Assembly: GCA_025345505.1 (NCBI GenBank)
Contig: JANVCC010000030.1
Span: 3,522,123-3,586,122, forward strand
Reading direction: 5' to 3'
From: Todiramphus chloris collaris
Lineage: Eukaryota; Chordata; Aves; Coraciiformes; Alcedinidae
DNA length: 64,000 bases
A program made the translations under genes and the position numbers. This document shows positions 1-11,000 of this stretch, one piece after another (the stretch's first letter is position 1; every line of letters begins with the position of its first letter). The notes under the pieces are model-generated. The model was not told the DNA's origin, did not search any database, and saw only the letters and a program-made list of their open reading frames with translations.

Positions 1-16
1 ATTCTGTGATTCTATA
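1..16 (+). repeat. Possible 3' tail of a CR1 LINE cut by the window edge
   Basis: The window opens with ATTCTGTGATTCTATA, which matches the short ATTCTATG-like repeat units that end avian CR1 elements. The body of the element would lie to the left of the window, so this rests only on the terminal motif and could be chance. Confidence 0.35.
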
Positions 17-3000
17 TTTAAATTTTAGTATTCTGGTAAGTGATACGGCGAAGCTTCAAAGGGCATGAGCGCTGGTTACCCTGGAAAAACCTCCTGTAGC
101 TCCTGCAAGGCAGATAGCAAATCTGATCTACATACACCAGGGAAGAGCACAGCAAGCAGCCCTGCTTCTTTGAGCACTTTGTTGGGGGAAGGCTTCCAGG
201 CTGTTGTCTCCTTGATGGCTAGCCCATGGTGGGAGCTCTCAAGAGAAGACAGATGCAACTGCAAGTGGAAAGGCCACAAAGGAAATCTTGTGCTGGTCCT
301 CGGCCAAATATTTTGGGGAAGAATAGCAGTTTGGAGGGGTGCTGGGAGCCAGTTAAGTTCCTGGAAGTGTACCATCTCCCATCTCTTCCTCTGCAGTGCC
401 CCAGGACTTTGCTATTTCAATGCATCTGCTGTTCCCTGGGTATGAATCTGTGGAGGTAGGTTTTTTTTTTCAAAGAGCTCTTGCTGATTTTCCATTTACT
501 CCCCCATTGCAGTGATTACAGGGTTTTGTCATTGAACAATGCATAAGTGAGGTAGCAATTAACTATTTACAGGGTTAGGTTTTTTTTTTATATATAGCTA
601 TAGGAAAAATCCTGGCAGCAGGGTTCACAAGGGTAGACCTGCTCAGCTCCAAGGAGGCAATGGAAAAACTCTTCTCTCCCTGGAGATGAACCCGTGGAAG
701 GAGGAGCAATCAGTAAGTGATAATGAATCAGTTAAAGAGCATTTGCAAAGATCAATAGATGCGGGTTAGGACACATGTAGCCATTAATTTCTGATTGTCT
801 TTTAACACAGACGCATGTTACCATGTTACCCTAAAACACCATTATTATGTATTTAACAGATTATTAATTTTTCAGCATCCTCTGAGTCCTTTAACTACTG
901 CATGACCTGGGCAAGCACTGGGGTAAACCAGCCTGGATTTAGGGAACCAGAAAACATGCTGATGCCAGCCACGGGGCTGAGTGGTCACAGAATTATTGGG
1001 AACAAGTGACCCACATATGCTAGTGGAATGAATCATGTGTCAGGGCAAAAAATAGGGCCCAAACGTGCTTTTGTGTTTGCTTCATTCCTTTTCTTGATAA
1101 TCTTTTGGAGAATGATCCAAAGCTCAAAGCACCCGAAGCTCTTGCTCATCGTACAAGGCCTCATGTGTCATTTAGATTTACTCGTTCTACATATACCCCT
1201 TGTGATATAATTAACAGTGGTGGCACTGTTAGATAATTAAATTTCATTTTATGCAGAGGTCAAATGACCTGGGTGCTTTATATGTGAGCTGATGTCCTTC
1301 AGTGAATAAATCAAAAATACTGAGCCTGATATTAGACCCCCACTGCCACTAACAGAACAGTTCATTAAGGTGGATGCTTGTTGCTCACAGGGGTTGACCA
1401 AGGCAGGGAACTGCCACTTTGTAAAAACAAGTAACATTTTCATGTTTCTCCACTTTCCGAGTGGGAACAAAATGGCAAAACCAACAACTTGCTACAAAAC
1501 TGTCCCAGCTTCTGTGTCAGTAGAAATGCCAGGTATGGAGCTGATGAGAGACATGGGGTGCTGAGCTAGGAGGGGCTGTACTCCTCTTCCACAGCTCTTG
1601 CTTCATAAAGGATGGTATGTGGCAGCTGAACACCTTCATTGGGCTCACCAGCACCCTGCCCACGCCGCGGCTCACGTATAGCCATGCCAGCACTGCCACA
1701 TGGCCAGCCTGGATGGAGCACAGGGCACCGTGCAGCGAGAGGGACCATGGTGAGACTCAGCGTGGTCCAGCTGCCATTCCTGAGCGGGACCTGCCAGGTG
1801 GAAACACAATTTCATGCTGAACTGACTCACAGATAAATATTTTGGGGCGATTCAATGGAGTACTCTCCTTTGAGTCCCAGTGACTCCAACTGCAAGATTT
1901 TGTTTACATGCTTCTGTCAGAAAACCAGTATACACAGAGACATGGATATACACCTCCTTGTAAGAAAAAAACCAAGTCACATCTCTGAAACTTCATCTTC
2001 TATAGAAAAGCTTCCCACAGAAAATGATTGCCCAGCTCTAGCTCTTCCTGGACCCTGGCCAGGCACTGGTACAGCCGATGCGGCAGCCCCGGCATCTCAG
2101 AAGGTCACTGGGCGCATACCGAGGCTGCTCCTTTCCCCCGAGCAGCCTGGAAACAACAGCCCTCACTGGGATTTTCCTTTCACCTCCTGCTATCACTTCA
2201 TGCATTTCTTATGTCGGTGATGGCAGAGAGATTCTCTTCATTTTTACCACCTCGATAGACAGTGGATAGATCATAATTAAATCACATTTTAACCTGGAAG
2301 TTGGCATTCATGCTAAGGATCAGGGCAATCTGCAGGGCTGAGTGTATATATATATATATTTATTTTTTTTTTCCCTTTAATCCTTATGTTTTTCACAAAT
2401 AATCCAGTGTATTCTTGGATGGAAAGCACATTAGAGCAAGCCAGCATCCTCTCTCATCCTGTTTGTCCTTCCCTTCTCTCCCTGAGAACAATGAAAGCAG
2501 AAGGAAGCCTCGCATTGGTTTGTTACTAGTTTCCAGGCAGTTTTGCTTCCAGCTTCACAACTAGGAGCAAAACATTGCAATACCTATGTTTGAACAGACA
2601 CGGACAACGCCTGGTTTAAAAAACCACCTCAGCACCACAAAAGATTCAGGAGGGTGCGCAGACAGTCCCTGGTGTTTATTTTATTGCCTTCAGCATTTTG
2701 ATCAAATTTGCCTCTTTAAACGCGAGCGAGGAGTAATGACTGTGCAAGATATCGAGGAGCGATGATTTGTGGCTTGAAAAAAAGGGAATAAATCCAGGCA
2801 GGCTGCTGGCGCTGTGCAGCCCTGTGTGCCTCACCCACAGCAAGTGACTCCCGCTACCTGCCACTCCAGCAGTTCAGTACCCCCCAAAACCCCCACACTC
2901 TGCTGCAGCCTCCCAGCCCTGTGGGCCAAAACGAAACGCTGCTGTTCCTGTCCCCAGCTTCCCTCAGCTCTGCTGCGATCAGGACTAATAACACTAATAA

Positions 3001-4029
3001 GCCACTGATGCAGTCACTCCGCTGCGGGCTACCCAGTGAGCGGAGGGAGGACGCACAGGTGGCACCGACTTCTGCAACCGCCTCGGTGGATCCTGTTGCT
3101 CCTGGGGAGGTTTTGGCAGCTCCTTCTGGCCTTTTGTCTGCCTGTCTGTCTGTCCTTCCCAGCCCAGCCTAGGGAGGCTGCACCTCCAGCACCAGCTGCA
3201 GCAGGCAGCCTCCCTGCAACTGCACAGTTGTTTGCAACACAATTTATTATTTCCATTTATTTATTTATTTTTGGGAAGCACATCTCCAACCAGAAAGTGT
3301 AAGAAAATCCCATCCGCCTGCCAATTGACTCATGTGTAGGGTTTCCGCTTCACAGATCTGCATATTGTAAGCTCCTGACACAAGTTGATGTTGTAAGTAC
3401 AGCTTCCATACGGTTCCCTCAAAGGCAACAGATTTTTTATACATATATATTTATATATGGCACCTGGTTTGGCAGAAACCACATCCGAAAAAGGGAAATA
3501 AGGAAAAGAGTAAAAGCTGAATCTACCTAGTTATTGCTGGCTTTGGAGGGGTTTTAGTCAATCTCAAGGAAAGTATAAACCTCTTGTCCTTACTCAGCAT
3601 AGCATGAGAATCGATAGGGATAGAATGGCTCTTGGGGGTGGAGGGAACAGCTCACAAACCCTGGTCCGACATCTGGACCCAGTTGGAGAAGGGCTATTTT
3701 TCAACCCAAGCATCCCCAGGTGCCTGAAGCAGGAGAATGGCACCAAGCAAGACCAGGCCCTAGTGCTTCCTGATGCTCCAGCCTGGCCGATTTAGAGTTC
3801 AGCACCTGAAATTCAGCCACTTTTTCCACCAGACGCGATAGATGCAGCTGCTCTGGCACCAGGGTAGGGATCCAGGCAGCTGGGATTTTTATGCCCACTG
3901 TGTCAGGGGATAAATAAACATGTGTGGGAGGCTTTGCAGGGAGGTGCCCCAGGGCTGGAAGCCCACAGGACATGCAGCAGAGTTCTCACAGGAGTTATCC
4001 ACAGCGCACAACACCCTGGGCTGAACCAG
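17..4029. other. Intergenic sequence upstream of TNIK, no gene recognised
   Basis: No open frame here looks like a protein I know, and there is no convincing exon with splice sites. It holds short low-complexity tracts: a TA/T-rich run at 2345-2372, a TA-rich run near 3434-3458, and a TTTA run near 3245-3270. In mammals the neighbour on this side of TNIK is PLD1, but no PLD1 exon was recognised here. Confidence 0.6.
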
Positions 4030-4260
4030 CGCATCCCTCCGGAGGGTCCCGATGCCACGAGGAAGCGGCACACGCTCCTGAGGCCCTTCCCCAGCCCCAG
4101 GCCTCGTCACCCCAGCGGATACGGGGACCATGGCGGCAGAGGGCGACGGAGCCCACCTCGGCAAGGCGGCGAGGCGGGGGTCGGAGCCCTCTCCGGGCGG
4201 GCACCGGGGCGGGCGGGGCTCTTCCCGCCGGGCTCCGCCCGCCCTCTGCCCGCCCCCGCC

Positions 4261-4660
4261 NNNNNNNNNNNNNNNNNNNNNNNNNNNNNNNNNNNNNNNN
4301 NNNNNNNNNNNNNNNNNNNNNNNNNNNNNNNNNNNNNNNNNNNNNNNNNNNNNNNNNNNNNNNNNNNNNNNNNNNNNNNNNNNNNNNNNNNNNNNNNNNN
4401 NNNNNNNNNNNNNNNNNNNNNNNNNNNNNNNNNNNNNNNNNNNNNNNNNNNNNNNNNNNNNNNNNNNNNNNNNNNNNNNNNNNNNNNNNNNNNNNNNNNN
4501 NNNNNNNNNNNNNNNNNNNNNNNNNNNNNNNNNNNNNNNNNNNNNNNNNNNNNNNNNNNNNNNNNNNNNNNNNNNNNNNNNNNNNNNNNNNNNNNNNNNN
4601 NNNNNNNNNNNNNNNNNNNNNNNNNNNNNNNNNNNNNNNNNNNNNNNNNNNNNNNNNNNN
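4261..4660. other. Assembly gap of 400 N inside the CpG island
   Basis: Exactly 400 unresolved bases. The left flank ends in a C-rich CCGCCCCCGCC-like stretch and the right flank begins with six perfect CGC triplets, so the gap lies within extremely GC-rich, probably repetitive sequence. A round length of 400 may be a placeholder. Any apparent open frame crossing it is meaningless. Confidence 0.98.
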
Positions 4661-4678
4661 CGCCGCCGCCGCCGCCGC
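4661..4678 (+). repeat. CGC/CGG trinucleotide repeat abutting the gap
   Basis: Six uninterrupted CGC units follow the last N directly, so the true repeat length is unknown and may extend into the gap. It lies in the probable 5' leader or core promoter of TNIK. Confidence 0.85.
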
Positions 4679-4745
4679 CCCCTCCCCGCGCCGTGACAGA
4701 CAGCTCCGGCGGCGCGCTCGGCCGGGGAGGCGGCGAACCGAGGCG

Positions 4746-4820
4746 ATGCGTCGCCGCCGCCGCCATCCCGGCGCAGCCCGCGGCGTGCCCTGCCTGCCGG
4801 TAGCCCGCGGCCGGCCCTAG
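4746..4820 (+). other. Upstream ORF 1 in the putative TNIK leader (24 codons)
   Basis: An ATG at 4746 opens a 24-codon frame beginning with arginine codons (MRRRRRHPG) and ending with TAG at 4818-4820, 178 bases before the TNIK start codon. If transcription begins upstream of 4746, scanning ribosomes would meet this frame first. Whether it lies in the mature leader is unknown. Confidence 0.45.
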
Positions 4821-4860
4821 CCGCGCTGCAAGGCGGAAGGGCAGGGGCGGCGGTATCGGC

Positions 4861-4881
4861 GGTGGCGGCGGCGGCGGCGGC
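4861..4881 (+). repeat. GGC trinucleotide-rich tract in the leader
   Basis: A GGT unit is followed by GGC units, giving a short GGC run. Together with the run at 4661-4678 and a further GGC-rich stretch at 4979-4993 just before the start codon, it makes the leader rich in CGG-type repeats. Confidence 0.8.
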
Positions 4882-4902
4882 TTCTCCTTCCCGGCGCTCC
4901 GC

Positions 4903-4923
4903 ATGAGGAGAGGCGTTAAATAG
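4903..4923 (+). other. Upstream ORF 2 in the putative TNIK leader (MRRGVK)
   Basis: A six-codon frame (MRRGVK, then TAG at 4921-4923) ends 75 bases before the TNIK start codon. Its ATG follows CTCCGC, so position -3 is a C and position +4 an A, which is weak start context. It is small but close enough to the main start to affect initiation if transcribed. Confidence 0.5.
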
Positions 4924-4998
4924 CGCTAGCGCCGCGGCGGCCGCCACTGCCCGGCTCGGTGGCGGAGGGGCTGCCTGGCCGGCGGCGGCGGCGGAAAC

Positions 4999-5055
4999 AT
5001 GGCGAGCGACTCTCCGGCGCGGAGCCTGGACGAGATCGACCTCTCGGCGCTGCGG
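4999..5055 (+). CDS. TNIK: TNIK coding exon 1 (residues 1-19)
   Basis: This encodes the amino terminus of TRAF2 and NCK interacting kinase, an STE20/germinal-centre-kinase (MAP4K4-MINK1-TNIK) Ser/Thr kinase known to act on the actin cytoskeleton, JNK signalling, TCF4/beta-catenin transcription and postsynaptic complexes. The exon translates to MASDSPARSLDEIDLSALR, which I recognise as the TNIK amino terminus. The paralogues begin differently: MAP4K4 with MANDSPAKSL, and MINK1 with MGDPAPARSL. The start has strong Kozak context (A at -3, G at +4). The exon ends in CGG followed by the donor GTGAGC at 5056, and the intron is phase 0, which joins in frame to exon 2. No ATG precedes it in the same frame before a stop. 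The sequence is intact. Confidence 0.93.
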
Positions 5056-5225
5056 GTGAGCGCGGGCGCCGGGTCGGGACCGGGGGTGGGGATGTATGGA
5101 TGCGAGAACGGTTCCTCCCCCCGCCCCACATCCGTCCATCCGTCCCCGGGGGGGAGCGGGTGTGTGCGGTGGGGTGCGGGGGCTGCGCGTGGTGCGGGCG
5201 CGGATGTATGTGCGCTTGCACGTAT

Positions 5226-5340
5226 GTAAATATCGGTATAGGAAACGTGTGCGCGTGCATGTGCGTGCATCCAGCCGTGTGTAGGCATGTGTGTGTGTAC
5301 GCCTGTGTGTATGTGCACATACATACACATACCCGTGCCC
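5226..5340. repeat. Degenerate GT/CA-rich alternating purine-pyrimidine tract
   Basis: Just 170 bases after exon 1 comes a GTGC/GTAT/GTGT-rich stretch with long alternating purine-pyrimidine runs. It contains a 16-bp perfect palindrome, TGTATGTGCACATACA, at 5308-5323. The composition favours Z-DNA or cruciform formation, though nothing here proves it. Confidence 0.8.
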
Positions 5341-5730
5341 GCCCGGCTCCGCACGCCGCGCCGTGCCCGCAGGTGTGTCCGCGCACACACGCACAGCGGA
5401 GCGGGACCACGCGTGTGCCTGCGGCTGGCGGGGGGAGCCCGGCCGCACCTGCCCGGCCCTGCGGGGTCCCCTCCGGCCGGCACTTGGGGTGGGAGCCCCC
5501 CCCGGGGCCCCCCGGTTGGGCGGCGGGGCTGGGCAGTGCCCGCGCTCGGCTCCTGCATCGTGCAGCACGCATGCACAGACGGGCAGGCGGGCAGGGGTGC
5601 TGGAACTGGCCATCTGCGGGGTGCGGGAGCGGGGCTGCGCCCCAGACCCGGCTTTCTCACATCGGCGCGGACCCCGCAGCCTTTCCATCCATCATCCCCT
5701 GCCGTGCCCCTTCCTTCTGCCTCCTCCTCA

Positions 5731-5746
5731 CCCCCCCCCCCCCCCC
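5731..5746. repeat. Poly-C tract of 16 bases
   Basis: Sixteen consecutive C at the 3' edge of the CpG island; a second C-run lies at about 5824-5833. Such runs often vary in length and cause sequencing errors. On the opposite strand they are G-runs that could form quadruplexes. Confidence 0.95.
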
Positions 5747-7379
5747 GAAGGAAGCTCGTCGTGTACCCTTGAAATGTCGGGCTCGTCAAAGCGTGTCAGC
5801 CTCTGCGTGGGCTGTGGCCTGATGCCCCCCCCCCGGTCTATTTTTCCTGTAACTTTCTTCCTTTTCCCCCTTTTTGCTCGTCCTTTTGGTGGAAAGAACA
5901 GCTGATCGCTAAAGAGCACAGGGAGGCATTTAGAGAAGCAGCGTTTATTCTGCTTCTCTCAACCTGCTGGCACGGAGAAATAAATAAAATAAAGCAGAAT
6001 CCTCTGAAGACTTGCACAAGTGTATTTTTAGAAATATTATTTGCTTCGGTGAAAAAAAAAAAAAAGAATTCTTTATTCACTTGCCCTACTTTCTTCCTGG
6101 TGAGTTTCTGGTTGATTAATAGTGTAAATGATTGCTCAGCAATACACAGTGTAGATAAAATGGGGTGGGGGGACCACACAGCTTAAAACCAGACCTGGAG
6201 CTCTCGTTTCCCCTCTTAGGTGGAAGGTGCCTTGGGAAGGGAGCTCACTGAAGCTCGTGGAGTTGATCCAGAAAAGCAGTATCGTTTGGGGGGATGGGGG
6301 CCCTCTCTTTGTCCCCCCTACCCTGAAAATCAGATTTATTTATATATAAACATCTACCTTAGGAAGCTTATTTGAACTAGGGCGCTGTTTCTTTTTAAAA
6401 CTGTATCCACACAGGCTTAGGGTTGTTTTTTTTTTCCTGTGTTTGTGGCTTTTTAATAGCAACGTACAGCAGATACAGTCAGGGGTTTGTTTTCGCTTTA
6501 GGAGGAAATGTATATTCCCTCCATCCCCCTGAGACCCTCTGGTCCGCGAGCAGAGTGGTGCTGGCGTTTCAGGGTAACTGGAGACAAGGGGGCCCAAAAC
6601 CCCACCGTGTGCCACTTCCCAGCTGTGTCCCCCCCTTTTACAGCAGTGGCTGCTCCATCGGGACCCCAGGGACAGTGGTCCTGTTGTCTGGGCCTCTGCC
6701 CCCTCTCAAGGGTAGAGACCTGCTCCTCTGCTGTTTTGTAAATGATGAGAGGCGTGTTGGTGTGTAAGCGAGACAGGAATAGGAGCTTAATTTGCCAAGG
6801 AATAGATCTTCTTCTAAACTAAGCTCTTTTAGCACTTAGAATAATTGTTAAAGGTCATAAATCCAGCAGATAGGGCAAGAAGCGTGAATCATCCCACAGG
6901 GCCTGAATCAGAAATCAATAGTAAATTTGCTGCCTGAGCACAAAACATGGCAGGGAGGAGTAATTCCCCAAGCCTTGCAAAATTTCATTTATCAGAAACA
7001 AAGTGTCACGTCGCTGCAGGTCTGTAGATGAGCCTGGATGGAGGAGCCGCTCATTGCTCTGGTGCCTAGAATTTGAAGGGGTGAGGGATGGTTGTGCGAA
7101 GTGCTGGGAGCAGGTAGTGACTCAAACTCTGGCAGCGGGGATGATTTGTTCTCAGCAGCGGGGAAAGGAAATGCTCAGGCCGCTTATCTCCAACTTTGAG
7201 TCACTGAAACGTTCCAGGAGGCTGAGTTGTATGAACAACAAGCAAACACACGTAAAAAAAAAATAAAATAAAAAAAAAAATAAAGGTGGACCTTTGCCTG
7301 CTGGTTCACCTTCTCCTTTGCGTTGGCTTTCCTGCTCCTGGCACAGGGGAGGAGGGTGGATTGGCAGGGCAGGAACGTG
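5747..7379. other. Intron 1, proximal part: no gene seen
   Basis: Mixed-composition intronic DNA with poly-A at about 6052-6065, a T-run near 6425-6436 and an A-rich tract at about 7253-7283. No splice-flanked exon or recognisable repeat was found. Confidence 0.6.
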
Positions 7380-7790
7380 CTCTCGGAGCTTGGCTGGGCA
7401 CAAGCAGAGCCCCGTGCGCTGTCGTTCGTTTCAGCTCGCCTCAGCCCGCTAGCTCACGGGGTAGGGTTTGGAGAGCCAGGCTGAAAGCTAACGCAGGAGA
7501 TAGCAGGCGGTTCTGGTTTTGCCACTCTAGAGTTTGTCTTGGCTGCGCGGTCGAGCTCCACCGCAGCAGAGCGTCTGCTCGACGCACTGGCGGCTGGGCC
7601 AGGAACAAAGCACTGAATTCTGATTAAAATGCACAGCCTGGCGCATCGAGCGAAGCGCGCTTCGGGCTCGCTCCTGCCTGCTTTGCGACGTGTTTCTATC
7701 CATCACCGTGCTCATTGCCATGGTACCCGGGTGGCCCCGTGTCGGTGCAGAGGGCTGAGCGTGTGCGAAGGGCAGGGTGAAGCCTTCGAC
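7380..7790. promoter_or_regulatory. CpG-dense intronic patch, candidate regulatory element
   Basis: About 2.4 kb past exon 1, CpG dinucleotides become frequent again in otherwise CpG-poor intron. The patch contains a 14-bp perfect palindrome, CGAAGCGCGCTTCG, at 7651-7664. With a two-base bulge its arms extend by CGAG/CTCG to span 7647-7670. It may be an alternative promoter or enhancer; no coding exon was identified. Borders are by eye. Confidence 0.4.
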
Positions 7791-7839
7791 ATCAGAAGGC
7801 TTCCTAAAATAAAGATCTTCCGGTGGTGGTGCAGCTAAT

Positions 7840-8090
7840 GAGCACTGTTAATGTTGCAGAAAACTGTAATTTGAAATGATGAGGCCATTGAACAGGTAGT
7901 GCTGTGTATTATACTGACAAGGGGGTAAGATAAACTGCATTATAATGTTCTTTTGTACAGGCTGGGAGATATTTTTGCTAGTCCACTCAGCATGTTTAAT
8001 AGCCAAATGACCTGGCAGTGCTATTAGCAGAATAATGATTAACATGGGGATTCGCACAGGCTGTTGACAGGCGTGTTTCAGAAGCAGTTT
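7840..8090. promoter_or_regulatory. Candidate conserved non-coding element in intron 1
   Basis: An AT-rich stretch without repeat signatures, bearing homeodomain-like cores such as ATTATAAT near 7939 and TAATGATTAA near 8033. Its texture, rich in TAAT and ATTA and lacking low-complexity runs, resembles ancient vertebrate enhancers. No alignment was possible, so this is inference. Confidence 0.25.
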
Positions 8091-11000
8091 CTTGCAATAA
8101 AAGGAGAGAGCATGAGAAGGGATGCAATGGGCCATGGTCCAGTGGGAAATGCTCAGCTGATCCCAGTAGGAGAAGCAAGCAGAAAGATGGGGCTGGGTTT
8201 GGGGTGGGTTTTTTTTCTCCCCCCTTTTTTCCTCTCTGAATGCAGGAGCCTGTCATCTCTTGCTGAAGGCAGTGGCCTTGATCCTTCTAAAGTATTCAGG
8301 TCAATAGCTTTTCTTCTCCTGCATCCAGCTGATGTACCAGTGGTGGCAATGGGCTTTTCTCCAGTAGCTGCCACAGCTGGGTACACTTGGGCTGCTTTGT
8401 GAGGTGTGTGGGAGGTGATAAAAGCTCTCCGGGAGTAAAACCTTTCTCAGGGGAGCTGATACCCACTCCCGGGGTGGAACTGGTTTGGGGCAAGCACTCC
8501 CTGCTCACAGCTGCTCCGTGTCTTCTAGGCCAGGGGCTTACCCAGGGTTTGGGTCACAGTTGAAGGCTCGGGGCTTGCAAGGCTCACCTGGGTTGTATGG
8601 CTTGGCTGAGGGTTTCCTGCAAAACTAGGAATTTTAAAAGAGCCTTTTTGGGTCAGGAGTAATTGTTTTCTTTGTGTACCTGGATGTTGCTTTCGTTTTC
8701 GAACTCATTAACAAAACCCAAGCTTTTGTTATTTACTGTAGCAAAGTGCTGACCCTGCACTCTCTGGAAACTGGATCCTAAAATCGTTAGCTGTTTTGGA
8801 AAAGCCTGGTCCTTAGTGCTCAGGCTTGGAGAGGAGACAGCACAGAATTAAGGAGCCGGTGGGTATTAGCTGTTGCTGGGAAGAATTGGATGAAACCCAA
8901 AAATGTCACAACTCTTCCTTTAGCTTTGCTTTGTATAGAAGTGAAGTTTCAGGGGCCATTTGTTTGCATTACTTGATCATTGTCAATGAAGATAAAAGCT
9001 CTCCTATTAAAAAACCCACAAGAACCAAACAAACATGCTGGCATTGTTCTGTTTGCAGAACTTCATCAGTTTATGGCATATTTCAGCATCATTAAAGATT
9101 TAGGAGAAGTTCTAATGGGGGATAAGCATGGCAAGCCACCACTCAGGAGCATTATCCTGGCAGCAGTCTGTTAGGTTTCTTCTTCCAGCATCTTTAAAAA
9201 CCCACTCTGTAGCTCAGTGGAATAAAGGCAGCTTTTGTAAAGGTCACCTAAATAGAAAGAGGAACAAATTTGACTAGAGATTACTTCTGAAGATCAAAAA
9301 AAGACATTAGAAGCTTATTTATTTGTGCCATGTTTTGCATGATATCTTAACATGCAAAATTTGGGACATATCTTCAACACATACCTATATATAGCCACAG
9401 TCCTTTGAGGATAGACACTCTCAGGAGTCTTCCATCAGGGACTTCATCTGCCCTCTTCCAGTGGGATTCAGTGCATGTGTAAGCTATGGACCATGACTGT
9501 GTCCGTGTACTTTCTATATTTTTGAGCCTTTTTTTTAACCATAAAACCTTGGCACTTTACTGGTCTCTGACTCATCCCAAAGGGATGACAGTGTCCAACT
9601 GTAAGCCTTTTCTCTGCATCTTGCTTCCATTCCTTGGGCCTGGAGTGCTAATAGTGGTGCAAACGTTTATCTTCTACACACGCAAGCATATTCTTGTGTG
9701 TGCGCTCAAGAAAAGTTACAAAAGAAACTGAGCTGCCTTCTGTACAATCCTTCCGTGTGCTTGATTGTTTTGGGTTGTTTTTTGTTGTTTTTTTTTTCAC
9801 CTTTTGGAGTTGTGCAGCCCAGATGCTGCTCTTCTGCGGTTCTCGGTGTGTCCTTCATCACTGCCACTGTGGCTACTCTTCCTCGTCTTTTTGGGATCTT
9901 CCACAACACGGAAGAGTAGGGTTTTTTAAAGGCATGGGGAGTCTCTCTGTTCTCACTAGTGTTCCTCTGCTGATGAAACATAAAAAAAATAATAATTTGG
10001 AGGGAATTTATGGCAAAGCACGTGCTGGAGCAGATTGAAGTTTGAGCACGAGCGGTTTGTTGAATTGAGATTTGAAACGACAAAGAGTTTTTGATTGGTC
10101 CACGTATTTAAAATAAAGTGTCTCATTTTTAATTTGCACAAGAAAGAGCAGTTACAGGAGGTTTTTATCCTTGCTACATGAAGGTAGTTTTTATCTGCCA
10201 GGCTCTAGTAGATGTAGAGGTACAGTTTGTATGGGGTGAGGGGGTAAACAGTGTCCATTTGATCTGTATGTAAATCTCCACAAATGAATCACACAGCTAA
10301 GGAAGAGGTGTCCTTGGAAGTCATCATTCTTGTAGGGCCGGGTCACATGAAAGCTGCAATTGCCTCCTGGGCTTGGGCTCCGAGCTGCTCTGTGCAAACC
10401 CTTCCCCGATTCCTCCTAATGCAGCCCCAGTCACTTTGCGAGGGTAATTATAGACATCAGCAGGAGCTCTCTGCCTCTGACCTGCAGACCAAGGACAGAG
10501 TATTGATCTCTGTCTCATTTCTTCATGCCTCAAATATAAACGGGGAGAATCCTGTGAGATTTCCCATGCTTCCTCCAGTAAAAAGCTACCAACAGGCAAA
10601 AGGGTGCACAGCCTAGAGGAACAGCATCAGTAAAAGCTGTTGTGTCTTGGGGTGGGGAGGTTGATGTTGAAGGTTCAGGACTCTCACTCAGGGGTACCTG
10701 GGGTGCATACCTGCTGTTTTCTCCTTGCTGCCAGCTGCAGAAGACACCAGGAACATTGCGGAGCAAAGTGCAGACCCGTGGCAGAGCTGTGTTGGGAGTA
10801 GGCACTGTTCCTTCTCCCAGAGCTTTAGCTGACGCTTTCTCACGACCAAGAGTGGTTTCAGCCCTGGCTGCTCTGCAGCTGCCCTGCTGACCCCTGGGAA
10901 GTGTAGAGCCTCCCTCATGTGAGGTTTCCATTTACTGGTGCTCAGGCATCTTCATTACCTTTCACACAGCCATTAAAGCAGGCTGTGGGTCGAAAGCCAC

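Larger units (their letters stand above)
4030..5700 (+). promoter_or_regulatory. TNIK: CpG island promoter and 5' leader of TNIK
   Basis: The sequence changes abruptly to very high G+C with dense CpG and many GGCGG/CCGCC boxes on both sides of an assembly gap, and the TNIK start codon lies inside it. This is the usual architecture of a vertebrate housekeeping or neuronal CpG-island promoter, expected to initiate from dispersed sites. No convincing TATA box sits at a sensible distance: the TTAAATA near 4916 falls only about 80 bases before the start codon and overlaps an upstream ORF. The transcription start cannot be placed, partly because 400 bases are missing. Borders are estimated by eye. 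Confidence 0.85.

Noticed and set aside
4916-4922. TTAAATA as a TATA box
   Set aside because: It lies only about 80 bases before the start codon in a CpG-island promoter and coincides with the end of an upstream ORF; the leader would be implausibly short.
3889-5688. A 599-codon antisense open frame, and similar frames on both strands, across the CpG island
   Set aside because: They run through 400 N, are composed of low-complexity Arg/Ala/Gly/Pro, and follow from high GC content that lacks stop codons.
4959-5822. A 287-codon + frame overlapping TNIK exon 1
   Set aside because: It would start at GTG, is arginine/cysteine-rich translation of CpG-island and GT-repeat DNA, and crosses the TNIK donor site.
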